Assembly: GCA_016707285.1 (NCBI GenBank) | Contig: JADJIA010000010.1 | Span: 1-64,000, forward strand | Origin: Ignavibacteriales bacterium | GTDB lineage: Bacteria; Bacteroidota; Ignavibacteria; Ignavibacteriales; Ignavibacteriaceae | Reading direction: 5' to 3' | Length of the DNA: 64,000 nucleotides | Shown: positions 56,386 to 64,000 of the stretch, one piece after another | Position numbering within the stretch: position 1 is the first letter of the stretch | Layout of the letters: the number at the start of each line of letters is the position of its first letter | The notes under the pieces: generated by a model | Database searches by the model: none | What the model saw: only the letters and a program-made list of their open reading frames with translations | Told to the model about the DNA's origin: nothing | Translations under genes and position numbers: made by a program

Positions 56386-59300
56386 ATGATCTTACGGCTA
56401 CGGGAGATACACGCAGGATGCCATTTGGGCAATTCTGTTCGCAATTTTCATGTCTCTAAAGATGCCAGAGTAAAATATGAATTTGAGGAAGAGCTTTTTT
56501 CTCAAACCGGTATTTTAATTGTTGCTAATTTTGCGGCATCAAGGCAACTTGCAGCCAGGATCAACAAAAAAAGAACCGAAGAGAATCTTACAGATAAACT
56601 TGTAACACCCGGCCAGATCAATGCGCTTGGTCTGCTCCACGAGTTGATACATATTGTATTGAGAAATTATGAAGAAATTCAAAATCCGGGTGTCTTCTCA
56701 AGAACGGTTAATCATCTTTCAGAAATGCTGGGTGGCGACGATTTTGTGAAGGTTCTTGAAAAATATGTAGAGCTTTTCCCACCCCTCCCTGTTTTCAAAA
56801 AACAACTTACCATTAAAGAATATCTTGCCGGATCAACTGAAGAAAAAGCGAATAAAGAGATAGTTATTGAAGAGTTGATAATTCTTCATCTCGAAAATCT
56901 TAATCCTGCCTTTGAATCTCTTAAAGAATTATTTAACAGTGCTCCACTTGAAGAAGAAACAGCCTATAAAACCTTAATTCAGGAGACCAAAACATTCTTT
57001 CAAAAAGAGGAACCCGCTGCTTTTTTTGGAATCTCGCTTTTAGATGCGCTTGAATCGGTTATCCTGTCAAATCCTTATCAAATAGTTGAACAACTAAAAA
57101 GTTTTAAAGCTTTTTGGCCCCTCGATATCGATTTTCCATTAGAAGATCTTGTGCTTCTTGGAACCGATTTGTTAAAAGAGGATGCAAGATTGTTTCAGGG
57201 TGGTGGTGGAAAGGGAACACCTCCCGTTCCAAAATATGATTTTAACAAAGAGTATGCCGATCGCCTCAAAGCTGCATTAAAAAAAGGACAAAAACCACCA
57301 GTCGAGCTTGATGATGTTGAACTCAGCTTTATGGTTGAGGAAGAAAGATTCACAGAAGATATCGACTGGATGCCCAATGTTGTAATGATTGCCAAAAACA
57401 CTCTCGTGTGGCTCGATCAGCTATCGAAAAAATACAGCAGAAAAATAGACACACTCGATAAAATTCCCGATGAAGAGCTTGATCAGCTCCAGCAATGGAA
57501 TTTTAATGCTCTTTGGTTAATTGGAGTCTGGGAACGATCAAATGCATCTGCAAAGATTAAACAATTTTGTGGTAATCCCGAAGCAGCATCCTCTGCCTAT
57601 TCACTTTTTGATTATGACATTGCGAATGAGCTTGGTGGCGACCGGGCTTATGAAAACCTCAGGGACAGATGTGGCGCCCGTGGAATAAGACTTGCAAGCG
57701 ACATGGTGCCAAACCACACAGGTATCTACTCAAGATGGATTGTTGATCACCCGGAATATTTTATCCAGGCACAGGAACCTCCATATCCCAACTATTCATT
57801 TACCGGTCCAAATCTCTCGGATAACCCCGATATTGAACTGAGGATAGAAGACAGATACTACACGCGTCAGGATGCGGCTGTTGTATTTCAACATATCGAC
57901 AAAAGAAACGGAAAAATTAGATACATCTACCATGGAAATGACGGTACAAACATGCCATGGAATGATACAGCTCAACTTAATCTTCTCGACCCTGTGGTTC
58001 GTGAGGAGTTGATCAAAACAATTCAAAAAGTCGCAAAAAAATTCCCGATTATCAGGTTTGATGCTGCGATGATTCTTAGTAAAAAACATTATCAAAGATT
58101 GTGGTTTCCGCAACCGGGCGCCGGTGGAGCAATCCCGTCCCGCTCCGACTATGCAATCTCCAAACAAACATTCCACAGAATGATGCCAAAAGAATTTTGG
58201 CGTGAAGTGGTTGATCGTTTTAACGAAGAGATGCCCAATACACTTCTTCTCGCTGAGGCATTTTGGCTGATGGAAGGATATTTTGTTAGAAGTCTCGGAA
58301 TGCACAGGGTGTATAACTCTGCGTTTATGCACATGTTTATGAAAGAAGAAAACGATAAATATCGTTCTTTAATCAAAAATACAATTGAGTTTGATCCCGA
58401 AATTCTGAAGCGGTATGTTAACTTCATGAGTAATCCTGATGAAGAAACTGCTGTTAACCAATTTGGAAAGGGAGATAAATACTTCGGCATCTGTGTTATG
58501 ATGGCCACTCTTCCGGGTCTTCCAATGTTCGCTCACGGACAGATGGAAGGGTTCACTGAAAAGTATGGAATGGAGTATCGAAAAGCTTATTACGATGAAC
58601 ATGTTGATTCCCATCTTGTAAAACGGCACCAGCAGGAAATATTCCCGTTGCTAAAAAAGAGGTACCTCTTCTCAACTGTTAAAAACTTCGAATTGTTCGA
58701 TTTTTATGATGACTACAGACATGTTAACGAAAATGTTATCGCCTTTACCAACAAAATTGGTGATGAAAGAGCTCTCGTTTTCTTCAATAATTCCTTCTTT
58801 AGAACCTCAGGAATGATCAAATATTCCTCAGGTAAAAGAATCAAACCACAATATATTGACGGGAAACCGGGCGAAGACAACTGGGAAGCATCGAATGTTG
58901 AAGACCAGAAAGTTTCACCAAACGAACTTGAGTACAAACCTCTTTCAAAAGCTCTTCAGCTAAAACGGTTTGATGGTTATTTCTACACTTTTAAAGACAT
59001 GATCACAGGGCTTGAATATATCCGACCCGGTCGCGATTTTGATGATGAGGGTTACAACATAACTCTTAATGGTTATGGCTATCATGTTTTTGTCGGCTTT
59101 AAGGAAATTTTTGATATTGATGGAAGTTACAGTCGCTTAAACAGTTTCCTGCATGGACAGGGCACACAGTCACTTTCAATTACACTCCTTGAACTTAACC
59201 TGATCAATGTCCATCACGCAGTAATGGAATTTTTAAGCAAGGATATTCTGCTTGAGTTGAAAAAATATGCAGGACTTGAAGCCGATCCACAACCCGATGG

Positions 59301-60327
59301 AGAGTTCAGTACCACTTTTGCAATGAGATTTGGAAACATCTTAAACCATGTTTCTGATTACAAAAAAGTGAACATCAACAACAACACAGTGATGTCGGCT
59401 CTGAAAAAAGATCTTATGACCCTAAAAAGTTACTCAAACTTTATTACCCAGCTCGAAACAGGAGTGAAGGGTCCCTCACGACTCGACAATTATTGGCTGT
59501 TGACTCAAAAAGAAAATCGGCAGGTCTATTCCGACATTCTTGTGCTTTATACAACCGTAAAAAGAATCCTCATTACTGTTGAAGAGCAAACGGGTGAAAA
59601 ACCGATTGAACTCTACGACTCATTATTGCTCGAAAAAGCTCTGTGGCAGTCACTAATCAGGTTGGGCGATAAATATCACGAAGCAAAATATGAATTTGAT
59701 CTTTTAAGAATTTTGGAATCCACTGAGAATGTTTATACCCGAAAAGGAGTGTTTAATCCCGATGGCAAAATCGAAACTCTCGACGATCCACTCCCTACAA
59801 TTACTCTCCTTGGGAGAAAAGAAGTGCAAAGTTTTATTGGGGTAAATGATTATCATGGAATCAAATATTTCAGTAAAGAACAATTTGTTCAATTGATGAT
59901 TTGGGTTTATACTCTGAATGGATTAAGACATGCAGAGCGTACGGTAAGGAAAAATCCTGATAAAGCAAAAGATGCTGTAAGTGCATTTAAACTCTTTAAA
60001 ACCAAGGAATTTAACTCGGTAATAAAAACGATGGCAATTTATGTGGACGAATTGATCGATTCCGCTCTTCATTCCGGATTCAGGCTTGTTCCATTTGTGC
60101 AATCAATACCAATGATTCATAATAAACTGACCGATAAAAAAACCGATGCACCAAAAACTGTTAAACCCGTAAAAAAAGGGAAACAATCTGCAACGACAAA
60201 ACCGGCAGTTAAAAAGACCGTTAAACCGACTGATAAAAAAGCGAAAGAGAAATACTCGACTCCAAAAGTGGAGAAACTGAATCAGCCTAAAATCAAAAAA
60301 TCGACTGCCACAAAGAAAAAGAGTTAG
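56386..60327 (+). CDS. Large GH13 alpha-amylase-family protein
   Basis: From ATG 56386 (GGAG seven bases upstream) the product has 1,313 residues. The catalytic barrel is central: DMVPNH region I, nucleophile Asp559 in IIRFDAAMIL, acid Glu624 in LLLAEAFW, and NPDEET with Asp685, where the usual His is Pro684. Residues 1-300 form a helical domain with an HELIH sequence at 85-89. A long helical region (about 900-1,240) follows, and the last 65 residues are Lys/Pro/Thr-rich. It has no signal peptide, so action on cytoplasmic glucan is inferred; exact substrate unknown. Confidence 0.85.
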   Translation: MILRLREIHAGCHLGNSVRNFHVSKDARVKYEFEEELFSQTGILIVANFAASRQLAARINKKRTEENLTDKLVTPGQINALGLLHELIHIVLRNYEEIQNPGVFSRTVNHLSEMLGGDDFVKVLEKYVELFPPLPVFKKQLTIKEYLAGSTEEKANKEIVIEELIILHLENLNPAFESLKELFNSAPLEEETAYKTLIQETKTFFQKEEPAAFFGISLLDALESVILSNPYQIVEQLKSFKAFWPLDIDFPLEDLVLLGTDLLKEDARLFQGGGGKGTPPVPKYDFNKEYADRLKAALKKGQKPPVELDDVELSFMVEEERFTEDIDWMPNVVMIAKNTLVWLDQLSKKYSRKIDTLDKIPDEELDQLQQWNFNALWLIGVWERSNASAKIKQFCGNPEAASSAYSLFDYDIANELGGDRAYENLRDRCGARGIRLASDMVPNHTGIYSRWIVDHPEYFIQAQEPPYPNYSFTGPNLSDNPDIELRIEDRYYTRQDAAVVFQHIDKRNGKIRYIYHGNDGTNMPWNDTAQLNLLDPVVREELIKTIQKVAKKFPIIRFDAAMILSKKHYQRLWFPQPGAGGAIPSRSDYAISKQTFHRMMPKEFWREVVDRFNEEMPNTLLLAEAFWLMEGYFVRSLGMHRVYNSAFMHMFMKEENDKYRSLIKNTIEFDPEILKRYVNFMSNPDEETAVNQFGKGDKYFGICVMMATLPGLPMFAHGQMEGFTEKYGMEYRKAYYDEHVDSHLVKRHQQEIFPLLKKRYLFSTVKNFELFDFYDDYRHVNENVIAFTNKIGDERALVFFNNSFFRTSGMIKYSSGKRIKPQYIDGKPGEDNWEASNVEDQKVSPNELEYKPLSKALQLKRFDGYFYTFKDMITGLEYIRPGRDFDDEGYNITLNGYGYHVFVGFKEIFDIDGSYSRLNSFLHGQGTQSLSITLLELNLINVHHAVMEFLSKDILLELKKYAGLEADPQPDGEFSTTFAMRFGNILNHVSDYKKVNINNNTVMSALKKDLMTLKSYSNFITQLETGVKGPSRLDNYWLLTQKENRQVYSDILVLYTTVKRILITVEEQTGEKPIELYDSLLLEKALWQSLIRLGDKYHEAKYEFDLLRILESTENVYTRKGVFNPDGKIETLDDPLPTITLLGRKEVQSFIGVNDYHGIKYFSKEQFVQLMIWVYTLNGLRHAERTVRKNPDKAKDAVSAFKLFKTKEFNSVIKTMAIYVDELIDSALHSGFRLVPFVQSIPMIHNKLTDKKTDAPKTVKPVKKGKQSATTKPAVKKTVKPTDKKAKEKYSTPKVEKLNQPKIKKSTATKKKS

Positions 60328-60329
60328 AA

Positions 60330-60437
60330 GTGAAAACCTTTACGGTAATCCTTCTGATTTTTGTTACTGTAGCGATTTTTTCACTGGTTTTTATCATACG
60401 AAAAGTCAGGAATGACTCGGAGGATGAGGATAAATAG
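60330..60437 (+). CDS. Small single-pass membrane protein
   Basis: A GTG-started 35-codon frame two bases after the GH13 stop encodes MKTFTVILLIFVTVAIFSLV, then FIIRKVRNDSEDEDK. It is one hydrophobic helix, a positive stop-transfer stretch and an acidic tail, a coherent membrane-anchor pattern. I do not recognise a family. It could be cotranscribed with the amylase-like gene. Confidence 0.45.
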   Translation: MKTFTVILLIFVTVAIFSLVFIIRKVRNDSEDEDK

Positions 60438-60458
60438 TCTTCAGCGAACAATAAATTA

Positions 60459-60596
60459 GTCAAAATACACTATAGCAAGGAAACCGGCTATCCCGAAGTT
60501 CGCTGCAACGCAGAAAACCTTCCAACCGGACTATATTTCTATAAATTGCAGGCCGGTACATTTACACAAACAAAAATAATGCTTTTGATAAAGTAA
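60459..60596 (+). pseudogene. Orphan type IX sorting-domain fragment
   Basis: The frame reads ETGYPEVRCNAENLPTGLYF, YKLQAGTFTQTKIMLLIK and stops at TAA 60594-60596. This is the C-terminal end of a type A type IX secretion sorting domain, aligning with the end of the subtilase at 60659 (AAGYHEVSFNASELPSGLYL). No passenger domain precedes it: upstream are a stop and the small membrane ORF in the same frame. It is a remnant of a lost secreted-protein gene that kept its own terminator. Confidence 0.75.
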
Positions 60597-60607
60597 TATA
60601 TGCTTAT

Positions 60608-60640
60608 AAAAAAAGCCCGATTGTCAGTCGGGCTTTTTTT
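60608..60640. terminator. Bidirectional terminator
   Basis: A7, then AGCCCGA (60614-60620) pairing with TCGGGCT (60628-60634), then T7. It serves both the rightward remnant and the leftward subtilase gene. Confidence 0.88.
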
Positions 60641-60658
60641 GTTTAATTATGAAGAGTT

Positions 60659-63600
60659 TTACTTCATCAAAAGCATCTTCCTTACGGATGAGAAATCACC
60701 TGAACGAAGTTCGTAGAGATAAAGTCCACTCGGAAGTTCGGATGCATTAAATGAAACCTCATGATAACCTGCTGCCATCTCTTTGTTGATAAGAGAAGCA
60801 ACTTTTTCACCAAGGGTGTTGTAAATATTTAACGATACTCCACCGGCAACAGGAAGAGCAAATCGAATAATCGTGTTTGGATTAAAAGGATTTGGGAAGT
60901 TCTGATCGAGTGTAAACTCAGTTGGAATTCCCATATCAACTTCAACTTCCTGTGAATAAGCAGTAGTACCATCCAGATCAATTTGTTTTAATCTGTAGAG
61001 ATACTTCCCTGCAACTAATTTGTTTTCGCTGAATGAGTAAACCGATTGCGAAGTTTTTGTTCCGGCTCCGGGAACAAAACCCGCTTTTTCCCAGATTCCA
61101 TTTCCGGATTTTCTTTCCACTTCAAAACCTGAATTGTTGGTTTCGGTGGCGGTAATCCAGTTCAGATTAACTGATCCGTTTACAAACTCACCTGTAAAAG
61201 AAACCAGTTCAACCGGTACTTCAACTGAGTTGATCATTGAAACCTTAACCGTATCAACCGGTTTTAATGGATCGTTTGATCTTATCACAAGATCCATTGA
61301 ATAATTTCCAAGTGGGATCTCCACTGTTGAAAGATTCAACTTAACGGCAGATGAATTTCCATTATATAGCATTCCTGAAAGACTGGTTGCAGTAATCCAG
61401 TCAGGCTCAGCTTGAAATTGGAGAGCAAGATTGTTGGCTATGTAAGTGGCATTATGTGCAACCGTGAGCCCAACTGTTCCGGTCTGATTTTCAATTCCAA
61501 CAGTAGCTGAATTGAGTGTGCCAGTCATTGTCTGATACTGATAAAGAATCTTTCCTGACGAAAACAATATAATCTGGAAATTAAGATTTGAAGTTGAGGC
61601 AGAATATTTTTGCCAGTTTGTGTACTGAATAATGGTTTTCCCGGGGTAGTATTTGTAATAAACCTTTCCACCGTTTGTTCCATCAAGATCGTCCCACATA
61701 GCTGCCATTATACCGTTTGGATTTGGAGAACCCGGCATGGTTGCGTTTGTGAATGTGCTTCCTGTAAAAGGTGCCACGGAGATAAATCCGTTTGAACCCA
61801 CATAAAGTGTATTATACTGTTGACCGTAATATTTGAAAGTAGATCCCGGACTAAACTGAGCATATCCTTCATCTTTTGCGCCAAAAGTGCTTGAAGCAAC
61901 CCAGTTGGTAAGTTCAGTTCCTGTAGTGGAAATATCCTCCCACTCGAATACGGGTCCGTTTGGTTCATAACTGTCGATCCATTTATACCCTGCTGAATCA
62001 GGGCCGCCCATTCCGTCTATTGTATAACCAAAACGGGGTGTCGGGTTCTCTTTATCGGCAAATTTGATCAACTGCGGCACATTTTCAGTTTCAACCGGAA
62101 CAAGTGACATAAACATGCTTCCCTGCGGGAAAGTATTGTTTGCCAATTCCACTGTGTATGAAAGTGTGGATGCATAAGCAGTTGTGTTGCTTATCATAAT
62201 CGAATCTAAAACAGAGGAACCCGGTGTAAGAGTTCTTACAAGGTTTCTTGTTGAAAGCCCTATTGCTGGTGCTTGAAGTGTTGTTCCCGAAGGAGAATTG
62301 GAGATAACGGAGGTGTTACCCCATGTATCCTGTGCTCTGACGGCAAAATAATGAGTGGAAGCAGGAGCAAGTCCGCCAACAACAAAATTCTCTATTCCGC
62401 CTGATGGTTGGGGAGTTCCGCTCCATGCTACAGGTGATGCATTGTCAAAATCAGTTTGTGTAAGAATTGGAGAGTTTGATTTTCTCACTATATATGAAAC
62501 CACACCATTTCTTGAAGTATCAAGAGGGGCAGTCCATGTCAGTTTCACACTGCTTGAAGTTGGCTCCACAACTGCAAGGTTATTGATTGCGGTTGGAGCA
62601 ACCGTATCAGGAGGAGTTCCCACTGCAAGAAGTGCCTTAAAAACATTTAATCTTCCACCGGATACAGTCTGTCCCTGAAGTGCAGCAACTGGATCAGTTG
62701 CTTCAAGGAGATACTGTTTAAACAAAAGTGCTGTTGGACCGGGGTTTGTTTTGTACGCCTGAATGAGATTGGCATTGGCTCCCGATATCATAAGTGCGAT
62801 GGCACCGGCAACAGTTGGTGTTGCCATCGAAGTTCCTGTTTTGCTTGTATATGTATTAGTCTGATCAGTGGAAAGGATTGAACTTCCGGGGGCACCGAGA
62901 TCAATAGTTGTTAAACCATAACCTGCTCCCGAATTTCTTGCATCGCTACTCGTGGTGTTTGTAACACTAACAAGCCAGTTACTTGGGCAGGCAGTTGGGA
63001 TATCACCTTGAACATCAACATTGATACCCAGGTTTGCAGTAGCTCCACAACTCAAGATGCCATATTTCCCAAGCGAATCATACATTGCGCACCAGATTGG
63101 GTAGTTTGCCGGCTGACCATAATCGACTCCAAAACTGGAGTTGGTTGCGACAACAAATGCTCCTTTGGCTCCATTGGTTTCGTTATATGTAGCTCTGTGT
63201 TCAAGTGCAAACGCATAAGCTGCAACCACAGTTGCTTCAGAAGATGAAGAGCCTGAGATTATCATCACTTTTGTGTTCCAGTTTACTCCAGATACACCGG
63301 CACCGTTATTTCCGCGGGCAGCTACAATTCCTGACACATGGGTTCCGTGACTGTCGCCATCAGGTGTTCCATTGTTGCTATAGGCATTCCAGCCAAGATA
63401 ATCGTCAACATAACCATTTAGATCGTCATCAATTGAATTGTTGGGTATCTCAAATCTGTTGACCCAAAAATTCAGGTCAGGGTGTGATAACTGTGCACCA
63501 CCATCAATTACAGCAACAACAATTGTATCACCAAGGGCGGTAAGTCCACCTTTAGCAAGATCCCATGCTTCGGGAGCATCAATATCTGCATCCGGGGTTC

Positions 63601-64000
63601 CACCACTTTGACCGGTGTTGTTAAGAGCCCATTGCTCGTTAAATCTTGGGTCGTTGGGGGTTGTTCCGCGTGAATCGAGAGTCAGATTCTCGATTGCTTC
63701 CGGATTTCTTTCGCTGTAATTTTTATCATCCCTAAGATCCATAACATGATTGTACTGGACAATACTAACGAGTGGATGGCTTCTGAGGGCAAAAAGCAGA
63801 TCGTCGCCGTTTGCTTTTTTTGTATCGTAGCTAATCAGCCAGATATTCATTCTTCTTGAAAGAAGGCGTTCCGATTTTAGTCCTGCCGCACTAAACTCGG
63901 ATAATATGTCCGAGGTTTCTGCTGCAGGTCTCATTTGAATAATTATCTCTCCGGGGACAACATCACCTGCTCTTTGTGCAACCAAAGGGGTGGTTGCGAG
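60659..64000 (-). CDS. S8 subtilase with FN3 and type IX sorting domain (5' partial)
   Basis: The frame stays open to the window end, where codons LATTPLVAQ look like the end of a signal peptide, so the start lies outside. Order: inhibitor-like N-terminus (about 10-85), subtilisin domain with Asp in VVAVIDGGAQLSHPDL, His in DSHGTHVSG and Ser in KTGTSMATP, an FN3 domain (TAINNLAVVEPTSSSVKLTW), a beta-sandwich region containing FEWEDISTTG, and an 85-residue sorting domain with FTLDQNFPNPFNPNTIIRF and GLYLYELRSGDFSSVRK. It is exported across the outer membrane by the type IX system. Confidence 0.93.
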   Translation of the reverse strand, partial: LATTPLVAQRAGDVVPGEIIIQMRPAAETSDILSEFSAAGLKSERLLSRRMNIWLISYDTKKANGDDLLFALRSHPLVSIVQYNHVMDLRDDKNYSERNPEAIENLTLDSRGTTPNDPRFNEQWALNNTGQSGGTPDADIDAPEAWDLAKGGLTALGDTIVVAVIDGGAQLSHPDLNFWVNRFEIPNNSIDDDLNGYVDDYLGWNAYSNNGTPDGDSHGTHVSGIVAARGNNGAGVSGVNWNTKVMIISGSSSSEATVVAAYAFALEHRATYNETNGAKGAFVVATNSSFGVDYGQPANYPIWCAMYDSLGKYGILSCGATANLGINVDVQGDIPTACPSNWLVSVTNTTSSDARNSGAGYGLTTIDLGAPGSSILSTDQTNTYTSKTGTSMATPTVAGAIALMISGANANLIQAYKTNPGPTALLFKQYLLEATDPVAALQGQTVSGGRLNVFKALLAVGTPPDTVAPTAINNLAVVEPTSSSVKLTWTAPLDTSRNGVVSYIVRKSNSPILTQTDFDNASPVAWSGTPQPSGGIENFVVGGLAPASTHYFAVRAQDTWGNTSVISNSPSGTTLQAPAIGLSTRNLVRTLTPGSSVLDSIMISNTTAYASTLSYTVELANNTFPQGSMFMSLVPVETENVPQLIKFADKENPTPRFGYTIDGMGGPDSAGYKWIDSYEPNGPVFEWEDISTTGTELTNWVASSTFGAKDEGYAQFSPGSTFKYYGQQYNTLYVGSNGFISVAPFTGSTFTNATMPGSPNPNGIMAAMWDDLDGTNGGKVYYKYYPGKTIIQYTNWQKYSASTSNLNFQIILFSSGKILYQYQTMTGTLNSATVGIENQTGTVGLTVAHNATYIANNLALQFQAEPDWITATSLSGMLYNGNSSAVKLNLSTVEIPLGNYSMDLVIRSNDPLKPVDTVKVSMINSVEVPVELVSFTGEFVNGSVNLNWITATETNNSGFEVERKSGNGIWEKAGFVPGAGTKTSQSVYSFSENKLVAGKYLYRLKQIDLDGTTAYSQEVEVDMGIPTEFTLDQNFPNPFNPNTIIRFALPVAGGVSLNIYNTLGEKVASLINKEMAAGYHEVSFNASELPSGLYLYELRSGDFSSVRKMLLMK

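Noticed and set aside
56638..56652. HELIH as proof of a metalloprotease domain in the large GH13 protein
   Set aside because: No third ligand or protease fold can be seen; the five-residue match may be coincidence.
1..64000. tRNA, rRNA or other structural RNA genes
   Set aside because: I saw no cloverleaf, 16S/23S or tmRNA-like segment by eye; a covariance-model search would be needed to exclude small ones.

Overview
The window looks like a chromosomal replication-origin region of a bacterium of the Fibrobacterota-Chlorobi-Bacteroidota group, most probably an Ignavibacteria-type organism. Reasons: a secreted subtilase with a C-terminal type IX secretion sorting domain containing the FPNPFNP motif, DUF6328, DUF6132 and DUF559 proteins, an outer-membrane patatin/Omp85 fusion, two glutamate dehydrogenases, and no strong Shine-Dalgarno sequences. 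This placement is inference from family knowledge. I found no rRNA, tRNA or CRISPR array.

Layout. 1-9 kb: a decayed DUF4143 ATPase, a GC-rich dispersed repeat, a MutX-type NUDIX hydrolase, a GH13 protein that has lost two of three catalytic residues, a MarR regulator, fructose-1,6-bisphosphatase and a heterodimeric ABC exporter. 9-16 kb: nitrogen and carbon metabolism, with two glutamate dehydrogenases of different subfamilies flanking a receiver/PEP-synthase-like protein that is split by a frameshift. 16-25 kb: DUF6328 membrane protein, then gyrA-gyrB-dciA-recF-dnaN read leftwards. 25-33 kb: an 8.9-kb block between dnaN and dnaA with a HigB/HigA-ImmA toxin-antitoxin pair, a truncated DUF4917 gene, a Fic gene bracketed by 40-bp tandem repeats, a barrel-SppA fusion and a phosphate transporter with its DUF47 partner. 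33.2-35.3 kb: dnaA with perfect DnaA boxes on both sides, a bipartite oriC. 35.3-42.6 kb: rpmH-rnpA-yidC-patatin-hslV-hslU read rightwards. 42.6-51 kb: mscL and a leftward mnmG-rsmG-murQ-PAP2-mfd run. 51-52 kb: two parS-like sites followed by tandem repeats. 52-64 kb: DUF559 coupled to mnmE, acyl-ACP desaturase, a frameshifted pyrimidine-nucleoside phosphorylase, a 1,313-residue GH13 protein, an orphan sorting-domain fragment and a partial subtilase.

Functionally, replication initiation, tRNA modification, membrane-protein insertion and proteolysis genes form the conserved core. The accessory signals are in the intergenic DNA: octamer arrays anchored at stop codons, 40-bp direct repeats around fic, alternating 122-bp repeats beside parS-like sites, and three single-base homopolymer lesions in otherwise good genes. 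The last may be sequencing errors rather than biology.
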